A DNA stretch of 35,470 bases, from the NCBI GenBank assembly GCA_032358255.1, contig JAULBX010027628.1, positions 1 to 35,470 of the forward strand, read 5' to 3'. This document shows, piece after piece, positions 19,754 through 30,640 of this stretch. A model generated the notes under the pieces. The model made no database searches, was not told the DNA's origin, and saw nothing but the letters and a program-made list of their open reading frames with translations. The stretch's first letter is position 1. Every line of letters begins with the position of its first letter. The translations under genes were made by a program, and so were the position numbers. The DNA is from Heterotrichella gracilis (Eukaryota > Sar > Xanthophyceae > Tribonematales > Xanthonemataceae).

Positions 19754-22700
19754 TCACGCGCCCACGCACATCATCGTGAGGTCCTGCCCTACGAGCAGCT
19801 TGGCGCCAAAACGAGGGGCTGCCTTGGCTAGCTTCATCCCCACGGGGCACTTGGTACAGCCCTTGGTGGAGTGGCAGTTGCCCAGGCAGTCCAAATACAG
19901 GGGGCAGCTGTTGCACTGCATCACTGCGTGGCCCCCACCATCGACGCCGTTTGTTGCAAAGAAGTTTGGCGCACATTCGGTGCAGCCCTTGCCATCTATG
20001 CACCTTGCGCAGCCGGTGGGGCAGGGGGTGCAGGTGGTGGGTTTGCCTGGCATCTTGTAGTACCCCTTGGGACAGGTCTTGCAGCCCTGTGGGAGCATCA
20101 AGCAGCATGTCATTTGCCAACTGGTGATTTCAGCCTCACGATGATTTCTCTGATGTGAAGGCGGATCTGGTCAGTGAATAGGAACAGGCAGCTCTGGGTC
20201 TCATGATCGCTAGTGATTGGGAAGCGATTTCGCAGTATGACAAGTGATCAAATTTAATCGATCAGGCTAGACATGAATTGCACCTATTGCAGTGACACCG
20301 ATGATGATCACACTTGCTTGCAGCAACATAATCACAGGTGATCGCAGGTAATGATCAGGCAGTGTACCTTTGTGGCATCGCAGTCGGTGCAGCCCATGCC
20401 TAGCACGGTACACCTGGTGCAGGTGGGAGGAGCCCATCTCCCGCCGTTGGGTTTGCTTGCGGGGATGTGCACATAACCCGCCGGACACGTGCTGCAGCCC
20501 TTGCCATCCAAACACACGCGCGTCTTGCAGTCGGCCGTTGTGGTGGTTTGGGCAGCTGGGGACATGTTGCATGGCAGGCACCTGTTGTATGGCTGGTATC
20601 CCCCAACCTGGTCAAACTTACAGTTGGGCTCGAAGTAACTGCACCAGCCTCCGCCCCACCTGCAGCAGCACATGCATGGAAACGTCAGTATGCAATGCAC
20701 TGCAGATTGCGCAAAGTATAAGTGCCTAACAGGGCCAAGCAAAGGCTGCTACGCTTGATAACACATTGGACAGTGGCTAGGGTAATGTAGGGTTTAGGGT
20801 CCTGGGTCCGGCGTTTAGTTGCCCTGGCTGGCCGCACCCACATGTAGCACAAAGAAGAAGAAAAAAAGAGTAAGCATATGTAGTATACCCAGCTTGCAGA
20901 AAGTGCAGCCAGGGTTTCTATGCGCCCTAAATCCCAACCCTACAAATCCCAAAACTGTAAAAGTCCAGTGCCTAGCTGCCTTAGCTGCCTGCACTCACAT
21001 GTTGTACCCCGGCTTGCAGGAAGTGTAGGATTTGCAGCCAGTGTTTTCCGAGGAGCAACCCCAAACCCTAAATCCCCAACCCAAAACCCTACTAGGTTTC
21101 GTGCCCTAGCTGCCTGCCTTCACATGTAGTATCCCGGCTTGCAGAGAGTGCAGCCTGTGTTCCCGGGCAACCCTAGACTCCAAACCCCAACCCTAGCTGT
21201 CCGCACTCACATGTAGTAACCCGGATTGCAGGAAGTGCAGCCATCACCCCCTGAGCAGGTGGCACAGCCATCGGTCTTCTGGTAGCCAGCAGGGAAGGCC
21301 AGACTCCCAGGGTTGTCTGAGAAGCGCGAGCACAGTGAGGTTGGTGAGCCTGGGGCCGCGCGGATGCATGATTTGTAGGTGTTGTAGGTGCTGCCGCCGT
21401 ATGGGGTCCCCGGCGATGGCACGTCAATTGAGTTGAAGCCGGCCTGCAGCAGAAGGGTTAGGGAGTAGGGTTTTATGGTGTAGGGTTGCTGAGCATTGTT
21501 GCTGACTTAGCCATGGGTTTCATTGAAGCGTAAAATTGCTTTTCAGTATCTATAATCCCTCAGGCGTGTGCTGAACAGTGCATGTGCTAGTGCTCACCAC
21601 CCATATTTGCCTAGCTTTTGTAGGTCAAGCACCTTACATCTCCGGCACTCCTGGCCCTTGACTGGGGTTGATGCATATCTAACCGTGTGACACGTAAGTG
21701 GGGATGCAGGGCTGGGACCCACATACAGTCCCAAGTACGGTACGTCAACAACGCAATAATGTGAGTGCAGGGTACAGTTCCGTATTGTTAAAATGGAAGT
21801 GGCTTTTGTGCTCAAATATATTTCAGGGACTTCACGCATGAAATCATGCAGGCTGGTCTAGCTAGTCTCATATAACCCACTTCATTTAGATTGTGTATGT
21901 TGACCTGTCCCAATTTCCATGATTCTGCCTCTGAATTAATTGAATGCATCACGGCCTTCAGGTTCCAAGTTTCGGTTGCGTCACTGGTGTATGGTTTAGG
22001 TAGTTTAGAGTACCACCTTGAACAGTCCTGCAACGCACGCCACACACGACGAGGGGAGGGCTAGGGCCTGTGATCGAATCAGGCCCTTGGGTCAAATTGG
22101 CTTTGGCCATGATGGTAGGGACACGTGAGGGAATGACCAGCCTCCGAGGCTGGCTCTCTCTCACTCTTTCTCTTCCTCAACCAACGCCCTCATTCTTGAG
22201 ATGAGGAGCGTAGCTGTTTATACATTGAATTATTTATTTATTTATTTAATTATTTAATTATTTAATAATTTAATTATTTATTTAATTATTTATTTAGGGA
22301 ACAGCTGCCCCATGGCTGTGACTGGTCTACCACCGTACTCGCCACAGCCAAAACACTATGTATGCCTCAAGCTTAAAGCTTAAACTCTCGCACCTTGCAA
22401 GTCGCACACCCGATGTCCGCCGCACAAGTCGTGCTGCAGCCAGCAGGGCACTGCAGGCACACCTTAAAGTATTCACCTTGAGCACTGTACTTCTCCTGCA
22501 TGCACAAGTTTAGGGTTTAGGGTTGAGAAATTTTAACTAGACAAGTGCACTTTTCTGCATGCACGTGTTTAGGGTTTAGGGATTAAGGTTGAGGTATTCA
22601 CTTTGACCACTGTACTTCTCTTGAATGCGCACATTTAGGGTTTAGAGTTAAGGGTTATGCGGTGATGGCCCTCGTATTCTCCTGCATGCACATATATGTC

Positions 22701-25700
22701 TAGGGTTTAGGGTGTATGGCGGGGTACACAATGTAGTTTGCGTTTGGCCATGCATCCATCAGGTATAGGGACACTAAACGCCACCGTTTAGGGTTAGGGT
22801 TAGGGGTGTAGGGTTTTAGGTTTGCCATCGTGCTTTGCCTCATATATGATGCGGGCGCATCAGTGAGCCGGCGACCCCTTGGAAGGCAATCCCTTCTTTG
22901 GCTTGACACTTGTCATGCTGCACATGCCCACAGAATGCAACAGATGTGGCCTACAAAGCACGCTTGCAGCAATGTGATCAACAAGCGTGATCATCAAACC
23001 TAGTGAACAAACCAAGTGGACCGCACGTGGTGCCCGCTGCGGGTGGCAGGCTCGCGACTCTTAACAACTGCATGGTGGTGCACGTAGTGGATGCAGAAGG
23101 GTTGACCAATGCCCTGCTCAAACCGTAAACTGGGGCCCATCAGCATCGGACGCTAAGTGTATGCTTGACCTGCGGCCTACCAAGCAAGGGGAGAACGGGG
23201 GCGCACAATGGCCTGCCAACGCAGGGTGCATTGCACCACAGGTAAGGCAGGGTAGGCAGGGAACCTAAACCCTAAACCGTAAAGAGGCAAGGCAGGGCCG
23301 GCAGGGAGCGCACATTTCTCAGGAAGTAGCCCTTCTTGCACGACGTGCACCCGGTATTGTCATCTAACTTGGCGCACTTGAGATCCGAGAAGGGGATGCA
23401 GCGCCCGGTTCCCTCGCCCTCCTCGTACTTTTGGTTCAGGTAGCCCCGCTTGCATGCCACGCACCCCCCGCCCATGTCGTAGTTTTTGCAATTCAAGCAG
23501 TTGCTTGGGCATTTATTCTTGGTGATGTAGTTTGACCCCAAATAGTACCAGTACCCCTTGGGGGCCGGGCCTACGCTTAAGCAGTAATCCTGTCTGCAAG
23601 CGATGCAACCCTCGCCAAACTGCACACATGCGGCAGGTAGACGTCAGCACAACAGGGGTCTAGGGTTTGGGGTTTAGGGTCTAGAGTTTAGGGGTTAGGG
23701 TTGCTGAGCTACTGCAAGTGGCCCTGGACTCTAGCTGCTATCACATAACGTGGGGGTTGAATGCACGGGTCAACCAAAAGTTGAATTGCCTCAATGTGCC
23801 ATACCGCATGGTGCTCATTCTATACCTTTTGGTGTGGTTGCTGACACCATTAAAATTTGAATCCTATCCAATTTGTGGTCACTGACTCCAATCCAATCCA
23901 ACCCAATCCATTTCAATCGGAATCGTGGTTGCTGACACCAATCCAATCCAATCTCATTTGCACCACCTTTGCAACACAAGCACTGGTGGCGCCTAGCACG
24001 GTTTGCCTTCCTACCACGCACGGGTCTTGGATCACTATAAAACCACTCACCCGCGCCGCGCAATTCCAGTCAGTCAGGTTGCAGAATTTGCCATGCAGGT
24101 AATCGTCGTCTGCCAGTGACGTGCCGTTGGGGCAGGTAAGGCAGCTGCCTTGATCATCGCAGGTAGCGCAGGATTTGTACCATTGGTCTCCACAGCCCAC
24201 GCACTGGTTCCGAGAGGCTTTCATATAAGCAGTGATGTAGGGTGTGGGCGGCGGCAAGTAGTCTATTTGAGCTACCCTGGCGCCCGCCTTGCAAGAGGTA
24301 CAGCCAGTTTTTGGGTTGGAGGTGTTGGAGGGTGCGCACAGGCTGTTGTCGGGGGGAGGGGCGCATGCCTTGAGGTCGGCCAGGGAGGGGTGGGCCTGGC
24401 TGGAGTTGGCGACAGTGTTGGAAAAGGTGTTGGCTGCGCACATGGGGTCATCACACAAAATGAGTACATGTTATACATGATACTGTGAAATGATTCAATG
24501 CTGTAAAATGATTCAATAGTATATGTAAAACTTGAAAGGTTGGGTGGCCATGTGTGAACGGATGATAGATAATAAATAAAAATGAATGCTCACTTCTTGC
24601 ATTCTATGCGTTCCAGCAGTAGCGCTTCAGTTTACAACAACTATGTGAAAATCCCGGGCCGAGCGGTTTCCGGTCCCCAGGAGGCACGCAGAAATCTGCT
24701 TAAGCAACTTGCTCTCTTATACAAGAAACGTGAAATTGTGATACTTATAAGGCAACCTGATGCCCACTCCCAAATGTCTCCATCACAAACAAGCTAGTCC
24801 TTCTCCGAAACCTAACCCTAACCCCGCTTCTCTCACCTGGGCATGCGCTGGTGCACCCTATCTTCCCGTTGCACTCCTTGCACCCCAGCACCTCCTGGCA
24901 GCTGCGGCACACCTGGGACCCTAATAGGGTGTTGCTGAGGTCGGAAACCATCAGGAAGTTGGCGGGGCAGGAGGTGCAGCCCTTGCTGGAGTCGCACTGG
25001 GCACACCTGTGGGGTGAGGGTTCAGGGTTCAGGGTTTAGGGTTTAGTTTTTTACAGTTGGCGGGGCAATGGGCCCACCCCTTGCAAGGTTACCAGCTGGT
25101 AGGTTCACACTGAGCTCATCTGTGGCAAAACCCCACACAAGGGTCGCGGGCACAGGGATCAACCAGGAAAGTTGCAATGGTAACAAACATAAATAAAAAA
25201 CCCTGAAAGGGTAAATCTGCAGCAACCATATGCACTGCTTGCTTTGTTGGGGCAACTAAGGAGCAAGCTTTTGAAGAATGGGGATGGGGCTGGGGAGGCA
25301 GAGACAACGTGGAACTTTGGGTGTTGGAGGAGTTTGGGCAGTTGCTTGATAAGTAGCCAAAACCGGTTGGGTTGCTGTGGATCCCAGTATTTTCTTTTCC
25401 TGCAATAGGAGCGCAAGTTGTCCTTTGCATGCCTCAGGATCGGGAAACCGCTCCAGTCGGATTTGCCTAGGGCCATGCTATTTATGGCTATATATGCATA
25501 TGCATATGTTATGTTACTTACTTTTATGGCTATATAAAACCATTGACCCTAAGGCAAAGCGCCACCCACCTGCCATGCTTTTCGCAGCTCTTGCACTGGG
25601 TGTTGGCCAGGTTGAGTGGCAGGGTATGCGCTGCACCAAATATGGTCTCACCCGATGGTGGCGCCTGGTGGAGCATGTAGCCAGGGGTGCAGTGGGAGCA

Positions 25701-28700
25701 TGCGCCACTGGTGGCAAAGGCCCTGCACAGGGGGAATGTATGCGGCTTGTTGTAGGGTTTAGGATTTAGAGTTAAGCAGTGGAAAGTATGTTCATGCAGA
25801 TAGCAAGCAGTGCGCATTGCCATAGCCTGGCGTGGCTCGTTCATCATCAACACAACACAGCAAGAATGGGCATGCATCATTTTGCACAGGAAGCAACAAA
25901 GCGATGAGAGTTACAAGCAGTAAGCGTGCGCTAATGAAGAAGGAATGAGGTTTGCTATTAAAAGACCTGCAGTGCATCCCCAAACCCTAAGCCCCAAACC
26001 CTGCAGGTATATCATGCTGCCCTTGCTTTGTCCCTCAATGTGCGGGGATGCGGAGGTTTGCAATTCAAATGCTTGCAGTGGATGCCCGAACCCTAAACTT
26101 CAGCCCTAAACCCTTGCAGGTAAACTCCTGCTTGATTTGGCCCTCAATGTGCAGGGATGCGCTTGCGGTGCGCTTTTTAAGCACTCACTTGCAGTTTGCC
26201 TTGGTGGAGCGAGGTGGGGCCACGCATGTGCGCACAGAGATGGGCACCCTAGGGTCTTGGCTGAACCCTAGGTACTTCCCAGTGGGGCAGGAGGTGCATC
26301 CGACTGTGTCCTTGCAGGCAGCGTCCTTACAGCCCAGCTTGGAGCAGGGCACGCAGGAAGACCCTGCGCAAGAAAAACCACACACATAGCTCCCGCAAAT
26401 GAGTACGTGAACATAATAAAAAACATATATAAAAACCCGTGCCCTGCTGTAGTTTAGGCTGTAGAATGCGAGCAGGGCACAATTGCACAAACCATCAAAC
26501 TACAGCCATTCCTTCAGTCGTTTGTCAAGGCTGCAGCATATTGACACCCCGGTGAAGGGGGACTACCACTCCTGTAGCGTGATGGCGACAGTGTGGAAAC
26601 AGACTATGCTGCAGTCAGAACCCCGTCCGCCACATCCCCACTGCAGTCTGTTTCTTGAAGGTATCAACCCAAGGGTGTAATTGATAGATACTCTGCCACG
26701 TAAATGGAATGATGACAAAAAAGGCATTACACATCGCTAGTCGACTTGTGTGCCTTAGCACTGCACCATCCACCCTCTCCCCCCGCTCAGCCCCACCCCC
26801 CACCCACCTGTTGCGTATGCTGTGAAGTTGCTGGTGGGCATGCCCTTCTTGCCCATTAAGCCATATGCGTTGTGGTAGTACGCCTCCGCCACCTTGACTG
26901 AGCCTGCGGCAGGGGGGCAAACCCTAAACCCAAAACCAAAACTTGAAACCTTAACGGGTGATGATGGTACGCCTGCTGCACCCGGATAAGCCTGCAACAA
27001 GGGGATAAACCCCGACACCCTTAACCCTTGCATCCAAGATGGTAACCATGCAAGAGTTGGTATCTCCAACTGGAGGATCCTAAACCCTAAACCCTAAACC
27101 CTGCTACCTGCTGCAGGTACACACATCTGGAACCAAGAAATCAACTCGTGGTGCGTTTTGGACGGCAACAATCTGGTCTCCATTGATATTATTATTCCTC
27201 CCTGCATCACACCTTTGGGGCATGTGAGGCAGCCCAGGAAGTCAGCTGTCGTGGCGCACCCCAGGGATTTGGGATTCACGCATCGCTGCACCTTGGCATC
27301 GATCAGGCTGGCGAATTCCTCAAAGCTCCCCCCATCGTAGCCCCGGTACAGCTGAGGAACCAGCTCCTGCATGAGGATGTCCCCTGCTCCGCATAGAGCG
27401 CACCCCAGGCCTGCCGAGAGGGAGTTTTTAGAATGAGGGGTGCATTAATGTAGTATCAATGGTGCACTGTAGGGATAAATCTCCATGCATAAGTTAATAA
27501 GGGGCGCACCTGCATGGGTATGTCCCCACATGCGCATCTGCTGCAGGGCATGGCAGCAGTGTGCACTGTAATGATTAGGGTTTAGGGTTAAATGGAGGCA
27601 AGGCATCAGACTGGGGGCATACACACAGGTATATGGGTCTCGGTGGGGTTTTAGGGTTGACGATGGGAACCTTGGCATGCTGGCTCCACTGGGGCAGCGC
27701 AGGTTTGAGCTGAAGCAAAGGATTTAGGGTTTAGGATCTAGGGATGTAGTTTTCAGAGTTGAGCTCGCCCACCTGTCGACACCTGGTATGCAGCGCAGGT
27801 CCGAGCTGGAGCTGCAACATAGGGTCTGCAGTACTTAGGGTTTATGATCAGGGTTGTAGGGTTAAGCGCCGCACCTGGCATGCAACGCTTGGCACTGGGG
27901 CAGTGCAGGTCTGAGGTGCAGCTGTAGCACTTCGACACATATGGCACAATAAGTTCAAGTGTGCGTTGATAGTTGGCGCCGATCAGTGTGTACCCAGCGT
28001 CGCACCTGTGCATAGATAGAGAAAGAAGTAGATTGGTAAGTAGACTATACAATGAAAAAGACAAAAATACTGCTGCCTTGTTGTCTTTCTTACTACACTC
28101 CTCAGAAAGACTGCTGTCTTTTTCTGTCTTTCTCACTGCTTGACTACACTCCTCGTCTCTAGCACCTGTGCGTGTGGAGGGTCAGGGTTGAGGGCTCGTG
28201 CTCTTTAGCACTGAACCCCTAACCCAGGACCATGCGAGGGTCTATAGCGCCCAGCCAACCAGGGGCCACCAGTGCCAATGCCAAAGCCCTATCAAAGGGT
28301 CTAGGTTACAACCCACTTGACCCAGTCCCTAGTCACCTCGACACAACTGTGCTGCACGCGCTGCACCACTGCTGGCGCCCAAGCTGAAAGGGTGCTTAGG
28401 GTGTAACGTTCAGGGTTTATATCAAACCATTAGGGTTTAGGGTGCACCACTGCTGGCGCCAAGCTGCGTGGGTGCACACTGCAGACAGGCGACACTGCTG
28501 CACATGCTGTTACGTGTGAAGTAGACAGGACCCGCTGCAAGGTACTCCTTACTTGCTGCAGTAGCTAGGGTCGCCGAGGCACTGCGCACAGCCGGCCGTT
28601 CCAGCCTTGCAGGAGGAAGGGGTGGCACCCAGCGCCAGCCTCCTTGCACCAGCCTCCAGCCTCTCGCTAGCTTGGCACACCACCAGGAGCAGCAGCAAGC

Positions 28701-29204
28701 CTAAAGTGGGGCACACCCACGGGGGTACATGCAGGGTTTAGGGCGTAGGGATTCTGGAGGGCACACCAGGGTCAATCATTGGCGTAGGGTTCAATTGTAG
28801 AGTTCAACTGGTTCAAGGGTTAGAGTTTGAGGTGGACACCGACTCAGGACACTGTCCCAAGGGGCACGGGCAGCCGTGGCAAAGGAGAAGGGGTCTGTTG
28901 TAAGCCAGTGAGGTGTTTTGAAAGGACTGTGCAGTAACTGGATGACTGCATGCATGCAGTGGCTTGTCCTTCCAGTGGACGCCACTGGGTTCGAAGCTTT
29001 AAGCATCACGGTGGGTCGTATGTCTGGCACATGCAACATATCCTGGGGAGGAGGTCGAGGTGGCTCGCAGGCTAAGCTGCACTTTGCCCTAGCTAGGACC
29101 CCGCTGTTGTGCGAGTACTAACCAGGAGGAGGTTTCGCCTCACCTGCTACCAGTGCCCCCGGGCTACGCCTCCAGCCATGCCAGAGCTCATGGCCAGCTG
29201 TCAT
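19754..29204 (-). CDS. Gene C: secreted Cys-rich repeat protein, 14 exons, intact
   Basis: Exons in transcript order: 29204-29144, 28700-28553, 28005-27875, 27410-27213, 26903-26808, 26363-26189, 25722-25570, 25006-24837, 24433-24051, 23619-23314, 22495-22394, 21443-21211, 20659-20368, 20086-19754 (TGA). The total is 2781 bases, 926 residues, with no stop or frameshift; all introns are GT-AG and phases match B. The ATG aligns with that of B, with 18 extra bases in exon 1. Residues 1-36 or so form a signal peptide ('HGWRRSPGALVAGLLLLLVV'), cleavage probably near 'VVCQASERLEA'. Modules in order: 'KCYSCTSDLHCPSAKRC', 'GCALCGAGDILMQEL', a short cysteine-free exon 5 with an NFT glycosylation motif, 'GCTSCPTGKYLGFSQDPRV', 'GACSHCTPGYMLHQAPP', 'KGCTSCPANFLMVSDLSNT', 'GSCLTCPNGTSL', 'GCTSCKKGYFLRN', 'GCTSCNPGYYM', 'GMGCTDCD'. 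The last exon has 15 Cys in 110 residues. No membrane anchor. Best candidate in the window for a working gene. Molecular function unknown; secreted disulfide-rich protein is the inference. Confidence 0.88.
20170..20367 (-). repeat. GATCA-rich repeats in intron 13 of gene C
   Basis: 'gatcatgttgctgcaatc', 'tgcgatcatNacct' and related palindromic words recur here and on both sides of exon 13 in A (4828-4990, 5228-5480) and B (15815-15870, 16110-16320), and upstream of exon 14 in D (33970-34115) and E (18580-18720). The family appears restricted to introns 12 and 13. Confidence 0.7.
20368..20659 (-). other. Exon 13 of gene C with two in-frame acceptors
   Basis: The upstream acceptor (gctgcag, exon from 20659) adds about 23 residues, including 'GGGWCSYFEPNCKF' with two cysteines, before 'RCLPCNMSP'. 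A second AG just before 'gtgcctgcc' (exon from about 20585) is in the same phase and would give an exon start like the shorter A and B forms. Gene D has an intermediate length (exon from 34367). I chose the upstream site because it follows a better acceptor context. Both could be used. Confidence 0.6.
20870..21165 (-). repeat. Array of exon 12 tail echoes in intron 12 of gene C
   Basis: The true exon 12 ends at 21211. Read on the minus strand, decayed copies of 'GCNTCNGCAAGCCGGGNTACNACATGTG' type text recur at about 21123-21160, 20995-21030 and 20875-20915, a period of roughly 115-125 bases. Each starts like the end of the exon and runs through a donor-like site. The same arrangement, with fewer units, occurs in A and B. 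Confidence 0.75.
22010..22300 (+). mobile_element. SINE-like or LINE 3'-end repeat with ATTT-rich tail (copy 1)
   Basis: This lies in intron 11 of gene C, antisense to the gene. It shares long blocks with 32508-32740: 'ccaccttgaaca', 'acgaggggagggct', 'tcaggccctt', 'gaatgaccagcctccgagg', 'ccaacgccctcatt', 'ttgagatgaggagcgta'. It ends in a tail of ATTT/AATT units (22225-22296), typical of a retroposed element's 3' end. Its position next to the LINE remnant's tail in the second copy suggests either a LINE 3' UTR or a SINE. No clear tRNA-type A/B boxes. Confidence 0.7.
22500..22820 (-). repeat. Array of exon 11 acceptor echoes with TTTAGGG runs (intron 10, gene C)
   Basis: Upstream of exon 11 (starts 22495) the minus-strand pattern 'CCCTAAAC...gtgcatgcag...agaagtacagt' recurs about every 60 bases: near 22500, 22555, 22620 and 22680 on the plus strand ('tgcatgcac..', 'actgtacttctc', 'tttagggtttaggg'). 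These are acceptor-plus-exon-head echoes separated by telomere-like repeats. Confidence 0.65.
23840..23965 (-). repeat. ATTGG / CCAAT tandem repeats near the exon 9 donor of gene C
   Basis: 'ccaatccaatccaa' tracts at 23890-23912 and 23938-23955 sit in a roughly 55-base duplicated block with 'ctgacNcca'. Gene B has a single equivalent ('ggattggattggtgtcagc', 12731-12749) in the same intron. Confidence 0.7.
24051..24433 (-). other. Exon 9 of gene C
   Basis: Open over 127 codons, phase 1 in and 0 out. It encodes 'ANTFSNTVANSSQAHPSLAD', 'GCTSCKAGARVAQIDYLPPP', 'NQCVGCGDQW' and 'GSCLTCPNGTSL', ending 'CAAR' at CGG|GTGAGT. It is the intact reference for the frameshifted exon 9 of gene B. It is 383 bases, against 416 in A and 369 in B; most of the length variation lies after 'CATC'. 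Confidence 0.8.
26439..26645. repeat. Inverted repeats in intron 5 of gene C
   Basis: 'gtgccctgct' (26439-26448) pairs with 'agcagggcac' (26471-26480). Further right, 'gaaacagacta..ctgcagt' near 26595-26615 pairs with 'actgcagtctgtttc' near 26639-26653. Neither is obvious in intron 5 of gene B. Possible small DNA-transposon derivatives. Confidence 0.5.
27080..27102 (-). repeat. Telomere-like repeat in intron 4 of gene C
   Basis: Three perfect CCCTAAA units on the plus strand, TTTAGGG in gene sense. Intron 4 of gene B also carries TTTAGGG in sense (9850-10080), so strand is conserved between paralogues on opposite chromosome strands. Confidence 0.85.
27500..27830 (-). repeat. Echoes of exon 3 tail and exon 4 core (intron 3, gene C)
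   Basis: Plus-strand 'atgcagcgcaggtccgagctggagctgca' (about 27790-27818) and 'ggggcagcgcaggtttgagctg' (about 27690-27712) are decayed copies of the exon 3 tail, at intervals near 100 bases. 'catgggtatgtccccac' (about 27513-27530) resembles the exon 4 core. The matching intron in B has the same two kinds of echo. Confidence 0.65.
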
Positions 29205-29590
29205 TAAAGCTGATGCGGCAACACAAAGCGGCTGATGGAAGCACTGCAGCACAGTCACTGACCAGGTGTGCTCAGTGTGCCAGGAACTTAGTGGACAGGT
29301 GTACCCACATCCCACACGGAGGTGGGCTTGACAAGGGAAAGAAGGTCACCCTGGGACCTACACGCAGGCCCAGTATGGACTATGAAGCACCTTTAAAGGT
29401 GACGAAGGAGGTCTACAAAGAGTCGTCAGTTGTGCATCCCAACGAGCCTTCAAGCAGGCAACCTGAAAGGTGTTGCTGTATGCAACAGCAGGTGCTTGGT
29501 CGACTCCTTTATTCCCCACGCTTTTCGTATCACGCACAACCGTTTGTGCCTGCATGCCAAATGTCTCTCGTTGGCCGGTACGTACCGTAA
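29205..29590 (-). promoter_or_regulatory. 5' flank of gene C, shared with gene B
   Basis: The minus strand here shares blocks with 7510-7781 ('cctgcgtgtaggtccca', 'gaccttctttcccttg', 'ccgtgtgggat') and ends at the homologous ATG. The frame upstream of the ATG stays open to 29315 but is not conserved in B, so I treat it as 5' UTR or promoter. No core promoter motif can be assigned with confidence. Confidence 0.4.
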
Positions 29591-29857
29591 AATGGGATAG
29601 TTCTAGCGTCGCATCGGCGGTAGGGTTTAAGGAAAACCTTGCTAAGGGTCTCCAACAAAAAAGCGCGGGAACAGACAGTACCTCATATTGCCCTCCCAGG
29701 TCTAAAAACGCTTACAGACTGTACCTCACTGTAGCTTTTCAAGTTGGGAACTGCTACACACTGGAGGTTTAAAAAAGGAACTAATATTCCATCTTTTTCG
29801 TGCGAAGATTGCGGCCGTATGTCTGTATTAGCCTAGTGTTTTTACAAACTAGTCAGG

Positions 29858-30640
29858 ATGCATTTACGATATACACGACACAGAGTGCTAGCGTGTGTGT
29901 ATAAGGGGCAATGCCCAGGGACCCTGAACCTGCAGCACCTGACAGTGTTGTTGCTGTACACTCGATTCATTCATGTCAAGCGCACACACCCTGCAAATCA
30001 TGACAAATACGAGGTACACACATTCGAGGAGGAGGTTTTCAAACTGCTAGTAAGGTACACGACAGGATACAAACAAACACGAACTGGCACCCCACTCAAA
30101 CTCTGCAACCACTGGGCAGTACAACCCACTGTCATGCAAATCCTCAGACACCACTTACACATAACTAAAGAGAAACTTGCAAGCCCGCTAAACTTTGATG
30201 CAGAAATGCATGCCTATTAGAGTGCCTACCCTCAGGATCAGATATTTGGAGCCAGTTACAATGCAATCTCCAGCAAATGGACTAAATGGACAGGTAGCTG
30301 TGAAGCCAACCCTGCCTATGATACGAACCCGAAGACATGGAAATGGCAATGAAATGGGCTTTTCTGCTATTGAGCAAAACACCACGCCCATGACAACTAA
30401 GCTTATCCTCCCAGCTTGGGACCAGTAAAGCAATACATTCTACCTAAAATGGACAGAAAAGCCTTTTCCTGAGCATGTAATCCTATAGGCCAGGATACCC
30501 AAAAAAAAATTCAAATTCTGCACCCCAAACGCACGGACAGGGGACCCGCAGTATGCAGGAAATCCTAAATGGGATGTCAACACTGTTCATTGCCAATTAT
30601 AATAATTATAACGGTCATAATTGGCAATGAAAAGGGCCTC
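29858..30640 (+). pseudogene. Retroelement remnant: PCIF1-like domain segment
   Basis: Open frame 29858-30220 encodes 'TRFIHVKRTHPANHDKYEVH', 'FKLLVRYTTGYK', 'LCNHWAVQPTVMQILRHHL' and 'LASPLNFDAE'. An in-frame TAG (30218) stands where a tyrosine would be expected. Beyond it the same frame reads 'SAYPQDQIFGASYNA' and 'GSCEANPAYD', then breaks by frameshift into 'PEDMEMAMKW', 'TTKLILPAWDQ', 'ARIPKKKFKFCTP' and 'NPKWDVN'. The order ASPLN, SA(F/Y)P, FG(S/A), G(S)xEANP(P/A)(F/Y), then a (I/L)xPxW strand matches the core of the PCIF1/CAPAM cap-adenosine methyltransferase as I remember it. Its catalytic NPPF is NPAY here. The reading frame is destroyed by at least one stop and two frameshifts. Confidence 0.6.

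Noticed and set aside
20870-21165. CRISPR-like array
   Set aside because: The periodic units are decayed exon-tail copies in an intron; no constant repeat with unique spacers and no cas genes.
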